Shown here one piece after another: positions 1 through 11,773 of a stretch of 64,000 bases of DNA (within the stretch, counting starts at the first letter, position 1; each line of letters opens with the position of its first letter). The stretch is from Cornus controversa. Taxonomy: Eukaryota > Streptophyta > Magnoliopsida > Cornales > Cornaceae. A program made the position numbers and the translations under genes. Under the pieces are notes generated by a model. The model searched no databases. It was not told the DNA's origin and saw nothing but the letters and a program-made list of their open reading frames with translations. Location: positions 31,743,956-31,807,955 of the forward strand of contig CM048851.1 in the NCBI GenBank assembly GCA_026545225.1, written 5' to 3'.

Positions 1-312
1 TTTATTTATTTCATCTTTAGAGTTTTCTATTGAGAAAATATTTTAACATAATCATATGCAATTTGCATAGATTCTTGATAACATTGAACATATTTTTCTA
101 TTCAAATGAATAATCTCGATAAACACATATATCACTTAGGATATTTTAATCATTTAAATCATAGCATGTGTACCCAAGATAATCAACATTTAACATAGGG
201 TGACTTCATTTATTTCCCTTTCAAAGAACTCTTTATTTTTAAAGCTTAAATCTTTTAATCCTAAAAGATTAAGATTTTTTAACATTCTTATCTAGAAGGA
301 ATACTACTATGA
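1..312. other. AT-rich flank of a gypsy remnant
   Basis: No gene, RNA or clear repeat boundary is visible here. The recognisable pol reading of the neighbouring retrotransposon begins at about 310, so this may be foreign DNA or a decayed part of the same element. Confidence 0.3.
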
Positions 313-1440
313 GTGTGTCGGGAATGTGCTATTGAGATAGCTGGACGAAAACTTGAGTTTAACTTCATTCTTATCAAGATAACCAATATTATTCTCGGGA
401 TGGATTGGTTGTCTGAGTTTTATGCCACCATAGATTATTTTAGGGGACGAGTGATAGTTTGTACGTCTGAGGGAGATTGCTTTTGTGTTGTGAGATATCA
501 GAGTGATTTACATACTTCTTCATGTTATGGCAACAATCGGGATAGACAGAGAGAGGTAGAGTTTGTCATTGATCTTATACCTGGTACAACACCTATTTCA
601 ATGGCACCAATGAAGTTGGTGGAATTGAAATGACAGTTAGATGACCTGAAGGCAAAGGGTTTTATTAGACCTAGTGCTTCACCGTGGGGAGCACCGGTGT
701 TGTTTGCTACAAAGAATGATGGTTCTTTTAAATTATGCATTGATTGCCGAAAATTAAATTATGTGACAATCAAGAAAAAGTATCAATTACCGAGGATAGA
801 TAACATATTCGATTAATTGAAGGTAGCTCATTACTTCTTCAATATTGATTTGAGGTTAGGTTATTACCAATTGAGGATAAGAGATAAGGATATTCATAAG
901 ACAGCTCTCCGTACGCAGTATGGACATTATGAATTACTTGTGATGCCATTTGATTGACAAATATGCTAGTGGCATTTATAGATTTGATGAATCGTACATT
1001 CCATAAGTATCTGGACACTTTTGTAGTAGTGTTTGTGGATGACATACTCATGTACTCATCTTCAGAAGCGGAGCATGAGTGAAACTTGAGGACGGTGTTG
1101 TAGATTCTAAGAGAGCACCGATTGTATTCTAAATACGAAAAGTGCGAGTTTTGGCTCCAAGAGGTGAAATTCCTTAGATATGTTATTTCAGGAGGTGGAG
1201 TCTAGATCGATCCATCTAAGATTAAGGCCGTGATGAACTGAAAAATTTTGAAGAATGTGTTTGAGATTCGGAGTTTTCTCGGGTTAGCGGGCTACTATAG
1301 AAGGTTTGTGAAATACTTCCCAAGTATAGCTGTAGATATCCAAAAGAAAAATTTATTATTATTTATTTTTCAGAAATGGAATTATAAATGGAATTGCATA
1401 TGGTTTAAATGTAATTTACAAATGTTGAAATTTGTTTAGA
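313..1440 (+). pseudogene. Ty3/gypsy pol fragment (protease end to reverse transcriptase)
   Basis: The broken reading frame shows the end of an aspartic protease domain (ILGMDWL), the linker to reverse transcriptase, and RT blocks including [13 protein letters not shown], the LPRID region and the catalytic motif as FVDDILMYS (near 1035-1060). It ends in the RT thumb/connection motif [15 protein letters not shown]. Stops at about 631, 814 and 955 and later frame changes make it non-functional. The pol reading stops after about 1320 and is followed by LTR-like sequence, so RNase H and integrase are deleted here. The order and motifs are those of plant chromoviruses. The RT motif still has both Asp residues, unlike the copy at 33-37 kb. 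Confidence 0.85.
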
Positions 1441-2362
1441 GATTCGGAGAGTTTTATAGGTCATTCCACTCATTTTAAAATTTTGGATTATCGGGACCCA
1501 GGACGGGGGTTAGGTGGGTCTGAGAATCCAGATGTTTTTTCAAAAAATTTCATTTTTGGTTATAGACCAATTAGAATATTAGAAGAGATATAGAGTTTAT
1601 TTCAAAGCCATAGCCACTTTCAGATTCGAAAACGAAGGTCGAGAGGGTGCGTTAAGTGAACTAGGGGCGTTTTGGTCATTTTACACCCTAGGGTTTATAA
1701 ATTTCTGGAGTACAGATATTTACATCCACTTTCTCTCTCTAAAAGTCTGTATTTCTCTCTTCTTTCTTCCCTCTTAAGCTCTCTAGTTTATCTCTAAGTT
1801 TTGGAGGCCTTGAGGCTTGATTCAGAAGGTGCCGAACAAGGAAAGTTTTTTTTACCTAGCGAGTGCATCATTTTGAACCGAACAAAGTTAGGTTTGGACA
1901 AATTTTGAGTTGAAGGATTTGGAGTATAGCTTGAGATTTTATCTCTTGATGTAGGGGGTGTATGCTGTATCTTTCAATATAAGTTAAATTTCATGTTATA
2001 AGCATAAGATTGAAGTTTTCATGTTATATATGAATTTATAAACTTTTATGATGAGATTAATGTTTTAATTTGATGTATATATGTTTTTTTGGATTACGAA
2101 TTATTTATATGTGATTTAGAGTGCATGAATTGCTAGAGTATGTTTTATGTGAAAATTATATTGCATATATAAGATTTTGGAGAAATGGGTTAAAATTATA
2201 GTTTAAATGTGAACTTTGTGAAAGAATGTTGATTGTGTGCGTGTGTTGATATGACTTATTGTGTGACATACTAGAAATGAATATAGGACATGAAATGGGT
2301 GCAAATGGATCGAGGTTTGTGAATGTCTATGTGAAACGTGACATGTTTTGTGTGTGTGTGGC

Positions 2363-2377
2363 GGGGGGGGGGGGGGG
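2363..2377 (+). repeat. Poly-G run, 15 bases
   Basis: Fifteen consecutive G follow a (GT)n stretch and one C, inside LTR-like sequence. Such tracts are prone to slippage and read errors, so the length may be inexact. Confidence 0.9.
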
Positions 2378-3512
2378 AAACAATCTTGGAAGTGGCTCAT
2401 ATACAAAGTAGATAGGGAACATATTCTCTAGGATTGAAAGTCCTCAAATTTGTGCAAAAGGGTTACTTATCGATGAGTTAGTAGCCTGAGAATAACTATG
2501 GACTTGGGATATGGGGCTTCGGCACGTATCCAAATTAGGTGTGTGAGTGTGGATCCAATTTTGAGAGTGATTTGAGTTTTAATTGTAACAATGTGAGTTA
2601 TGTGATTTGTGTTGGTTTTTATATTCGAATTCACTTTTGTCATATGTTATAGATATGAAGAAGTTGTGCATTGAAACATATTTGTTGAGCCTTGTGGTTG
2701 TCAAGTTTATTGATGTACATACTATATGAAAATGCAAATTGTGGCGTTTGACTAGAATGCTGGAAAGTATGACACGTAATTATGATATGCACGTTAAATT
2801 GAGTCATGCATTGATATAAAATGTAAACTTGGGTGGATTGACAACATATTAATTTGAGCCCGTTGAACTTTGTTAATCCCCCTACATTAACAATTTCAGG
2901 GCATGACAAGGATGTTGTCTATGGTGAACAACCATGAGTAAGATGTAGAGATTAAAGCTCTCTTTTTGGTTATTTCATTTCATGCACGTCCGGGATGTGC
3001 ACACGGTGCATTTAGAATTGTATAAGTAGACTTATACTTTTGAATGTTGTATATAGGCGTTTATGCCTTGAATGTTGCCATTTAGACAAGGAAATGATAT
3101 ATTTATGGTGTATGCTTCATGTATGAAATCATCTTTATGATTCTGGACAATGTTTATGCATGTGATGGTCATGTATAAACTCGTTTAGATGTATGTTACG
3201 ATTGGGAGAAGTTTGATGCTTTGAAGTGGCATTTAAGGTCTCAAGTTAGGGAGATGAAAATTCCTGCAGATGAACCTGCGATCAATTGAAACAAGGTCTT
3301 TAATTAATCGAACCCTGACTTTTGACTAATAAAAGGTCAAGCCACATTTTTAGGTCCAAAAATCGTGTGCTCCAATAGAAGTTTCACACGAAGTGTGATT
3401 AATCGCAACATTTTGATTAATCGAATCAAAGCTCTATATTCTATTAGATCGATCGAACACTTGACTTGATTGATCGAGTGGGGCCTAAAATCCAGATCTG
3501 TTGTGTCACGTC

Positions 3513-3537
3513 GGGGGGGGGGGGGGGGGGAGGGGGG
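3513..3537 (+). repeat. Poly-G run, 18 G + A + 6 G
   Basis: Eighteen G, one A and six G follow 'gtgtcacgtc'. The tract could form a G-quadruplex on the plus strand. The length is uncertain for the usual homopolymer reasons. Confidence 0.9.
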
Positions 3538-3631
3538 AATCAAGGTGCACTTGATGAGCATGCGATCTGAACTTGGGGGCTGAATATAAATAGAAGTATT
3601 AGAGTCATTTAAAGAAGGAGCATGCTTATGT

Positions 3632-3749
3632 GAGACACCATCTCTCTCATTCTACTTTCTTTCTCTAAAGCCACTATTGGAGAAGCCATGGAGACACCAT
3701 CTCTCTCATTCTACTTTTTTTCTCTAAAGCCACTATTGGAGAAGCCATG
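3632..3749 (+). repeat. Tandem duplication, 59 bp x 2
   Basis: Two adjacent copies start with 'gagacaccatctctctcatt' at 3632 and 3691 and end with 'ggagaagccatg'. They differ at one visible base (c/t in the T-rich part). The near identity suggests a recent duplication. No open frame is supported. Confidence 0.9.
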
Positions 3750-4559
3750 AAGATGAAGGTCCAAATCGAATTGAAAAGTCTTCTTCTTCCTATGGCCAGC
3801 TAAACCTTCTACTTAGGGGTTGATGAAACCCTAAGCTCTAGTATTGTATCAATTCACTTCTTAATTTGAGGATTTCTACTTGTGATATATGGATCATACT
3901 TTCTAAAGATGAATCTTTAGTTGTACTAAGGAATGAAGTGTAAATTCTATATCAATCTTTAATTGAGTTTATTCTTGTTTTAGGGCTGGTTGATTCCGAC
4001 GTCATTAATTTTTGTAATTGTATTGATGATGCTTGCATGATAGTTATAATTGAATAGGAATTAAGATTGATTTGATAATTTATGCTCATGTGTAGATGTG
4101 TTGTTCTACAATTTGGAGTAGAATTAGGAAAGTAGATGAATTACGCTTTTAGATCACAATTATATCATATTCTTGACCCTTGGTGTGCGTTTGTGGCCAC
4201 ATTCACTTCTATATGTCAACAAGTTAATTTTCCCTAAACTGAATTGTGATTGGTACAATTGCAAAGGCCTAGGATGGATTCTAAAGCCCTAAGTTTCTCT
4301 CTCCCTTTTATACTCATTTTGTGCACTAAACTTTTACTTACAATTCCATTATTTTTATTAGGAAAAAATTAGGAAATAATACCAAATCAATTTACCTTGA
4401 ATTCGATTAAGCATTAACTTTGAATACAAACAAACTTTGATCCTAGTGGACGATATCTTTACTACTATACTACACGATCCGTCCTATTAAGGGTAGTGAC
4501 TAGTGCTAGTATAGAGGTCATTATAAATTTTTAAAGTTGAAACAAACCAAGCACCTAAC
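3750..4559. other. Non-coding stretch between LTR-type DNA and an integrase remnant
   Basis: AT-rich sequence without a sustained open frame or a recognised motif. It sits between two parts of decayed gypsy elements and may be LTR or leader DNA. Confidence 0.3.
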
Positions 4560-5753
4560 TTCAAGCGATTAGAGTTTGCATATAACAATAGTTATCAGGC
4601 CAATATTGAGATTACACCATTTGAGGCGTTGTATGGCAGACCTTATAGGTGTAATACCCCGCTCCAACACATGGTATGATATTGTTCGCTTTGGGCCTAA
4701 GCTCGTACGGTTTTGCTATTGGGTTTTACCCTAAAAGGCCTCATACTATTTAAAGAGAACATACTACATATAAGCACATCCCCTTCTCCACACCCAAGCG
4801 ATGTGGGATTGAGCAATCCTGACATGCTCCGACAGTAATCCTGACATGCCCCGGTAATCCCCTCCGCGGGTGATTACAATCCACCCCCTATAAGGCCCGA
4901 CGTCCTCGTTGGCACACTTTCGGCTAGGTTCAGGCTCTGATACCAACTATAATACCCCGCTCTAACACATGGTATGATATTGTCTGCTTTGAGCCTAAGC
5001 CCGCATGATTTTGCTCTTGAGTTTTACCCCAAAAGGCTTCATACCATTTGAAGAGAACATGCTACATACAAACACATTCCCTTTTCACACCCAGGCGATA
5101 TGGGATTAAGCAATCCTGACGTTCTCCGGTAATCCCCTCAATGGGTGATTACAATAAGTCTCCAGTTTGTTGGACTGAGGTTAGCGAGACAACAACCTTA
5201 GGACCTGATATTGTGTATAAGATTATCGAGAAGATCAAGTTGATTCGACAGTGATTGTTAACGACTCAAAGTTAGCAAAAGAGTTATGCTAATAGGAGGA
5301 GGTGACCATTATTCTTTGAGTTTATAGATCACGTGTTTCTCAAAATTTTGCCACAGAAAGGATTGATGCATTTTGGGCGGAGTGGCAAGTTGTCACCAAG
5401 GTACATTGGACCTTTTGAAATCCTAAAGTGTGTTAGTGAGGTTGTTTATCAATTAGCCTTGCCACCACAGTTGAAAAATGTTCATAATGTATTCTATGTT
5501 TTCATGTTGAGGAAGTATGAATCTGATCCATCTCATGTTCTGAATTGGATAGATGTTGAGGTTGATGAAGATGTCACCTATGAGGAGAGGTTAGTTCAGA
5601 TCCTTGAAGCTCGAGAGCAGGTTCTGAGGGGCAAGACCATTCTGTTGGTCAAGATTTTATGGCATCATTACAACATTGAGGAAACTACTTGGGAACAAGA
5701 GCAAGAGGTCCGATCCAAGTATCCAAACTTATTTTTTTCAGGTATAGCTTGAT
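4560..5753 (+). pseudogene. Ty3/gypsy integrase end and chromodomain fragment, split by a TRIM
   Basis: The left part (about 4560-4649) encodes the integrase segment EFAYNNSYQA...FEALYGRPYR. The reading resumes at 5159 (SPVCWTE), has stops near 5250-5310, and then runs through the GPFEIL block to a chromodomain-like end (KILWHHYNIEETTWE, stop at 5750-5752). The insertion at 4650-5153 separates the two parts with a 5 bp duplication. Integrase order and the C-terminal chromodomain-like block point to a chromovirus, probably Tekay/Del type (inference). A purine tract near 5780-5786 precedes the 3' LTR. Confidence 0.85.
4650..5153 (-). mobile_element. Complete TRIM element (miniature LTR retrotransposon)
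   Basis: Two similar terminal repeats, 4650-4878 (229 bp) and 4948-5153 (206 bp), flank a 69 bp interior. On the minus strand the right copy is the 5' LTR. It is followed at 4945-4933 by TGGTATCAGAGCC, the usual primer-binding site for initiator tRNA-Met. A purine tract (AGGGGGTGG) lies just before the 3' LTR. The ends read TG...CA, except one TG decayed to TA. The left flank ATAGG and right flank ATAAG form a 5 bp target duplication with one mismatch. The longer 3' LTR carries a short duplication of 'aatcctgacatg'. There is no coding capacity, as is usual for TRIMs. Similar repeats are widespread in dicots. I considered Cassandra but saw no 5S rRNA segment. Confidence 0.88.
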
Positions 5754-5787
5754 TTCGGGGATGAAATTCTTTTTAAATTAGGGAGGT

Positions 5788-7600
5788 TGTAGAGATCGGG
5801 ATATTTTTGACCGATTTTCTTTTATTTATCATTTATTGTCTTAAAATGATTTTGAATGAATATACACGTGTTATATATATAAAATGCATGTGTGAAGACT
5901 AATTGTGAGGTCCAGGGAAATTTCTAAGTCATTTGACTCAATTTGGGATTCTCAAGTCGGTAAAGCCGGGGACGTGAGTCAGGTGGGTCTAGAAAATCGA
6001 ATATTTTTTTAAAATTTTTTATTTTTAGTTTTATACCAATTGAAATGTTAAAAAAATATATGGAATAGATTTCGTAGTTATAGCTACTTCCGAAATTGAA
6101 AACGGAGTCAAGAGGGTATGTTAAGTGGCTTAGGAACGTTTTGGTCATTTTGCACCTAAGTTAGAATAAATATCAAGAGATAGCTATTTTGGCCATTATT
6201 TCTCTCTCTACACAGCTAGTTCTCTCTCTTCTCTCTTTTCTTTTCATTCCTCCTTCTTCTCTCTAAGATTTGAAGACCTTAGAGTGTGATTCGAAAGGTG
6301 CCGAAGAAGAACGAAGTATTCTACCCAGCAAGGGCTTCCATTTGATCCAAAAAAATCTGGATTTGGGTGATTTTGGATTTGGTGGAATTAGGGATTTTGT
6401 TTAGAAACTTTTTTAAATCAAGGTAGGGATGCCTATCTCATGATTTTTGGAGTTTATATGAATAGGTTAGATGTCTAGGGCATCTAACTAGGGTTTTTAT
6501 ACATTTAAATGTAATATCATGATGCAATACATGTATAAATGTAATTTTTGTATGATTTGAAAAGGTACAAATGATGATTACATGCTTATGTGCCTTATGT
6601 GAATTATTTGTGGGCATAACATGTAGAAAATTCGGGTTAAGGGCTTGTTTGGTACACTTTTATGATAAATGTGTACCATGTGTTTGACTTTATGCCTCAA
6701 TGAGAATGTGAACATATGTTTTATGTGCAAGACATGAATTTACAATTATTATGTACACATTTGACATGATAGCATGTAAAAAATGAGCATTAATGAAATG
6801 TGTTCAGGCATGGCACATACATGAGATGAGAGTGTATGTGGGAGATTTGTGGAAACCGGATGGTTCTGAAAATGGAGTCCGGGGTGTCCAATCGAACAAG
6901 GCTTGTAATTGGAGTCCGAGTGGTTAATTAGAGGTTATGGAATATCATATGGACCTTCATTGGAGCCCGAGTTTTTGGTTGTGTGAGTGACACGAAAGAG
7001 GAGCATGACACGATGCATAAATTTATGCCATGTTGAGAATATGTGTATTTCTATATGTGATGCTTGATATTCTTGTGTGTTTATGTGGTATTCACGATAC
7101 TTTAGGAAATGTGTTTTAGACATTTCTACTGAAAAAGTAGGAGCTCATCCCTTATATAAACATTACAGGTGCCGGAAAGGAAGTAACGGATCCACATCTT
7201 TTTTGAGTAAGTTGTGAAGCATAGAGGACTGTTTTTTGTTACTTTTGTTGATGCATGTTTGGAGTGTGGACTAGATACATTATGTTATGTATAATGATGT
7301 TACATTCTAAGAAATGATATGTAGTAGCACTTATGATTTGGATTATGTATAAATGTGTAATAGTATTACAATTAGGAACAATGATGTAAGATGACATTTA
7401 TGTTTTGGATATATGTATTTTGGGACAATGATTGCATGGATGAGAGTTCTCCTTTGAAATTATTGTGTAGAGAATGATTGATGACTCAAGTGGATGATGA
7501 TCATTAGATTTGAGTTACGATTATAGTATAGATGTTTAAGTTTATATTAGGCTATGAGGAGAACTTAGTGGTCATAGATATAGGTTTGTGATGAATCCGG
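5788..7600 (+). mobile_element. 3' LTR of the gypsy remnant
   Basis: Starts TGTAGAGATCGGGA directly after a purine tract (GGGAGG) downstream of the chromodomain stop. It contains the segments shared with 1490-1900, including the CT-rich run at 6200-6260 and 'gaaggtgccgaag', and an acceptor-like 'aacattacagg' near 7161-7171. The right end is not resolved and 7600 is approximate. There is no coding sequence. Confidence 0.6.
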
Positions 7601-9442
7601 GGACTTTCGACCGCTTGGTAGACTCCACCGGCCGGCCGACTGAAATTGGAATTGCAAACCCAAGAGTTAGAAAATTTTGAAGTAGCAGGATCATCATTTC
7701 AACCTATTGAAATAAGGCCTTCAGCTGGCCGATAAAAAGGTGAGTTGACCGATACTGGGCCACAGAGAACATATTGGTTTTATGGATGAAAAAGAACAGG
7801 GATGATTGGTTATCGAATGAAAGGTTCATTAGAGAGAATTTTTAAATATATTGTATGCTTCAGTCATTTCAGTCACGACTGTCTCTAGCAGCCTCTTCTA
7901 TACGTTATGCCTACTATGAGATGGATATGGACTTAAAAATCAACTAAAATTGTTATAAACCCACGACCATGCCAATAGGAATCATGTATATGTGACGAAG
8001 CGGAAGCTTTTAAAGGAAAAAAAGTAATGAAGCAACTTTAAATCTACAAAGATGAGGAGATGGATTTTATTCTCCTATTAATGAATAGTGAAACTTTTAA
8101 AGACTACAACCACTATTTATAATGAAGTGTAAAACTTTATTATAAACATGGCCTTCTAGAGATAGCTACCAAAAAAAACAACTTAATTTGGTTTATTTTC
8201 GACCTCAAATCAAAATTTTGAACAATTAGGTAGGTCTTTTATAGGACCGGAGAACATGGAATAAGGCCCTAAAAATGATAGAATTTGGATGAAAAACGAT
8301 TTATGTCACATTGTCACGAGAAAAGAGCCAATGGGTTGTTTTCAATAGTAAATAAGTCTTCACGAGTCAAACTAGACTCGTCGAAACTGAATTCAAAATG
8401 GTGGTTGTTTGACCTTTTGGGTCTCTGGTGGTCAAAATTCTCCATATAGACTTGGACAATCTTTTCAACATTAATATGTATTGCCACAACCACAATCTCC
8501 ATAAATAAAATGACCAGTTTAATAATTTTTTTCAATTTTACATTAATAAAAAAACTAGGTTTGTCCCTGTTGCTCTCGGATTAAACAACTAAATTTTCTC
8601 CGATTCCAAATCCAAATCCAAATCAGCGCTTCCAAACATAGCATCAGTTTTTTTGGGCAAGGATTTTACCTCAGTTGCAACTGGTTCTTGCCTTCTTGGC
8701 TGGTTTGATATTGTGCAATCTAAACAGAATAAGAATTCCAGCTCCCTCTGATTGAGCAATGTCAGAAGAGTATAGGCATGTAATGTCCAGGTCATTGCAA
8801 TGAGTCATTGAAATGTAATGTTCGTCAAAATTCAGTAAAAAGATCTTGACAGTTGGGAAGAACAAATTTCAGCTAAAAAAGAAAAACATACACATACACA
8901 GGAGATAGTTTTAAAACAAAACAAAACAAAAATCCATTTATAAATATAAAAAAGATCCACCCATTCATGTTCATATATATATAAATCCAATCAACCAGAG
9001 GGAAGAAACCAATCACTCCAATAAAAAAGATGTATTGCATTTATAATCCCACCAAGTCATCATCTTGTTTTGTATAATTTCATGATTTCACATTGATCTA
9101 AAGCATAAATTCATTTCCCTCCAACAATAATAATGCAGGTATATCAGAGACACAGCTCTGATAAATAAAATAAAATAAAATAAAAGATTCATCCTAGTTT
9201 ACAATTTCATCTCTTCCAAAAACAATTGACTAACTAAGGAAAATGTATAACACCCAGAATTGAAGCATGACCTTGCTTTTCCCAACTACTTTTGTTTAAT
9301 GAGGTTGATCACTATTCACAAGAATATGCAGAGATGTTCTCTACATGCATGGATTACTGTTGAAACATAAAATTGAAAGTTGAATGAAGCTCGAGGCATA
9401 AATGAGTTTTTCAACGAATGTAATTTGCATTATGCATAGAAA
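7600..9442. other. Unassigned intergenic stretch
   Basis: I recognise no conserved protein. Visible items are a GGCCGGCC site near 7630, short A runs, and a (AAATA)n-like tract near 9164-9185. A repeated 'ccaaatccaaatccaaat' near 8602-8623 looks like transposon DNA but has no definable ends. Confidence 0.3.
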
Positions 9443-10096
9443 TTATTCGAGTTTTCCTTCTTGTTCTAAGCAGTAGATCACCAGGGGTATGATATTGGTA
9501 CCATATCTCAAGCCTTTTCTATTCTTCTCTTTTCTTTGTACATACCAACCTGGATTAATCATAAGCCTGACCGAGCCCAAGAGACTTCCTGCATACATGC
9601 CAGGATAAAAATAAAGAAACCATTTATTTATTAATAGAAAAATCTGCTCAGGAACAAAAAAAAAATAAAAGAAGAAGTTAAAGAGAGAAGAAACTACATT
9701 AAGTACCATACAAGACATTTTAGTAGGATGAAGTCTTAGAGTGACTCTTAAAAAAGCTTTCCAGACAGAAACAAAAGTATAGCAAATGTTGATGCCCTTT
9801 GAGATTAGTACCCATCAAAGAATAAAAGGCGTCTATCATCTAAAATGTACATGTGAAACTCCAAATTGATCATGCAAATATGGCTGTTACTAATTTCATG
9901 AGCAGTTCCTAAAAGCCCAGGTTTTAGATATAAGAAGAAGTTCCACTATGTACCAGTACATGCATCAATGTTGCTTTCAGACTCAAACTCAATTTAAGTT
10001 ATCCTAATCACATAGAAATGTTAGTTAATGATAAATTTCCATCACTATTACCATAGCTTGACTACCTGCCGCCAGAGCACGTACTTTTGTGGACAA
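9443..10096 (-). other. Possible spliced 3'-UTR exons of the FAM91 gene, or a tiny ORF
   Basis: Two segments have good splice borders on the minus strand. The 31 bp segment 10096-10066 lies between an acceptor (ctgtacag) and a donor (gtagtc). The segment beginning at 9588 follows an acceptor (catgtatgcag). Joined, they give an open frame LSTKVRALAAG + SLLGSVRLMINPGW... of 58 residues with a stop at 9443, but no family is recognised and there is no upstream ATG. A donor (gtaaaaatc) 165 bases after the FAM91 stop, with its exon ending at 11609, could feed these exons. They may therefore be spliced 3'-UTR and not coding. This is inference only. Confidence 0.3.
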
Positions 10097-10159
10097 CTGT
10101 ACAGGGTAACAGGCTGTTAGCTTATTTGTACATTGCTCTTGCAGCAGTCAATCTGGTAT

Positions 10160-10340
10160 TGGCAATAGGGACAGCCAAGAAAATTAACTGAACTTTGTAC
10201 ATGCGGTACCCCCTGTCCCACATGCACAGGGCAATTACCGGAAAAATTCCCTGGGGTGGTCCCAAGGGGATTTGAACTCCCAACCTCCAGGATGTGAGGT
10301 GAGACTCTTTGCCTTTAGGCTACCCTTGGGGTTCATACTT
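10160..10340 (-). mobile_element. tRNA-derived SINE-like element
   Basis: The minus strand has a tRNA-like box A (TAGCCTAAAGGC, 10322-10311) and box B (GAGTTCAAATCC, 10279-10268) at tRNA-like spacing. A GGGACAGGGGGTACC-type body follows, as in plant SINEs. No CCA end or full cloverleaf was confirmed, and the outer borders are estimates. Confidence 0.5.
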
Positions 10341-10514
10341 ATTTAGTTGAAGAGCATTTCAATAGCACCTTAAAATTAGAAAGGGAAGTCAATGGTCATC
10401 AATGCAACAAGCAAACAAATACTAAAAAAAACCCCTGAACTATTAAAAAAATTAGCCATCAGCCCGTGTCTTTGCCGCTAAAAAATAATGGTTTCGATGA
10501 CAATATAAAATGTT

Positions 10515-10540
10515 GGGCAAAATGCAGAGTAACACCCGCC

Positions 10541-10574
<34 letters not shown>

Positions 10575-11405
10575 AGCGCGCGAACTATCACTTTTCAGCA
10601 GATCCCTTGAAAAGTTGAACTATAATTTGGCAAAAAAACCCTGAACAATAAAAAAAAATTTGCCATCATCCCGTGTTTGCCACTAAAAATTAATGGTTTC
10701 GATGACAATCTCATCTTAATAGAAGTACTAAAATGCTAAAGGATAAAGGGCAAAATGCTGAAAACCCCCTAAAACTCACTTTTTGACAGATTGCTCTCTG
10801 AACTATCAATTTTGCAATTGCCCACTGAACAATTGAAAAGATTTGCAATCACCCACTCGCATCTATTTGCCGCTAAAAGAACGGTACAAAGTCACGTGCG
10901 TGGCACATGTCGTATACGTTTATTATAATGATGATTTTACCCTTTTATGTCTCTTTTCAATGGTTACATCTACAACAGTAAAAAATGTCATCAATTTTTT
11001 CCTTTTAGTTTCTCTTTTTCTATTCTCCTTCGAAGGCATTTTAGTACTTTTCCTAAATAGCTAATAGAATCATTCTTCTTCCAACAGTAAACAGAAGTGA
11101 GGGGGTGAGTGCAAATCCTTTCGATACTCAAGGGATTTTTTGCCAATTTGATAGTTCAGGGGTAACCTGCCAAAAATTGATAGTTCAAGGGGTTTTCTAC
11201 ATTTTGTCCTTTTGACTATTTCTCATTCAATGGCATTTTAGTACTTCTAAAATTGTCAAATGTGCCAATATTTTTTTAACAGCAAGCTGAGAAAGTGGGG
11301 TGATTGCAAGTTTTGATACTTCAGGGTCTCTTTTTGCCAAAATAATAGTTCAAGGGCTTAATATGCCAAAAAGTTATAATTCGGGAGGTTTTCTGCATTT
11401 TGCCC
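10515..11405. mobile_element. Non-autonomous MULE-like element with compound inverted repeats
   Basis: The ends GGGCAAAATGCAG (left) and CTGCATTTTGCCC (right) are inverted. They are flanked by 9 bp, TAAAATGTT at 10506-10514 and TAAAATGTA at 11406-11414, with 8 of 9 matching. A 9 bp duplication is typical of Mutator-like elements. Each arm contains a second, internal copy of the terminal unit (left near 10748, right near 11209), so the inverted repeats are compound. Motifs such as 'gaactatcaatttt' recur in both arms. There is no transposase frame. A 33-base C run is inside the left arm. Confidence 0.75.
10542..10574 (+). repeat. Poly-C run, 33 bases
   Basis: Thirty-three consecutive C lie in the left arm of the MULE-like element, which is extreme for an AT-rich plant genome. 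The exact length may be a sequencing or assembly artefact. Confidence 0.9.
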
Positions 11406-11773
11406 TAAAATGTATCATTATAAATCAATAAGATTCAACTCAATAAAAATCAACAGTTTTGAGGAGAAGAAAACTTCTATTGTGCAACAATATTGAGATT
11501 TGCAGGTCTACGCACCATTAGTGCCTTAATTCATATCAGAACACCGAGTTTAGAGGGTGAATACTATCTTGAAAATGAAATATTAGCAAAAGAATCTTTG
11601 ATTTTTACCTTGAAAATTAGTCTGTGCTTGTCTGCAACGGCAAACCTCCAAGATGAAGAATCAGCAAAGCAGCAGCATGGAATAATGACATGCAGCACAA
11701 GATCTTTCTGATCTGTAAGTACTGGAAGAAACTCGTCTAACTACTCTACCATGCAATATTATACCTCTAAGAT

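Larger units (their letters stand above)
1441..3560 (+). mobile_element. Degenerate gypsy LTR-type sequence
   Basis: The stretch from about 1490 resembles the LTR that starts at 5788: both carry a GGTGGGTCT-like segment, a 'gcgttttggtcatttt' type segment, a CT-rich run and then 'gaaggtgccgaa'. A second LTR-like part near 2875-2910 holds an acceptor-like 'caatttcagg' followed by AT-rich sequence. No clean TG...CA ends or target duplication could be placed, so the right border is a guess. Two G runs (2363-2377 and 3513-3530) lie inside. No coding potential was seen. Confidence 0.5.

Noticed and set aside
4764..4946. 60-residue minus-strand frame
   Set aside because: It falls within TRIM DNA and covers LTR and primer-site sequence.
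4650..5153. Cassandra-type TRIM
   Set aside because: No 5S rRNA-like segment is present in the LTRs.
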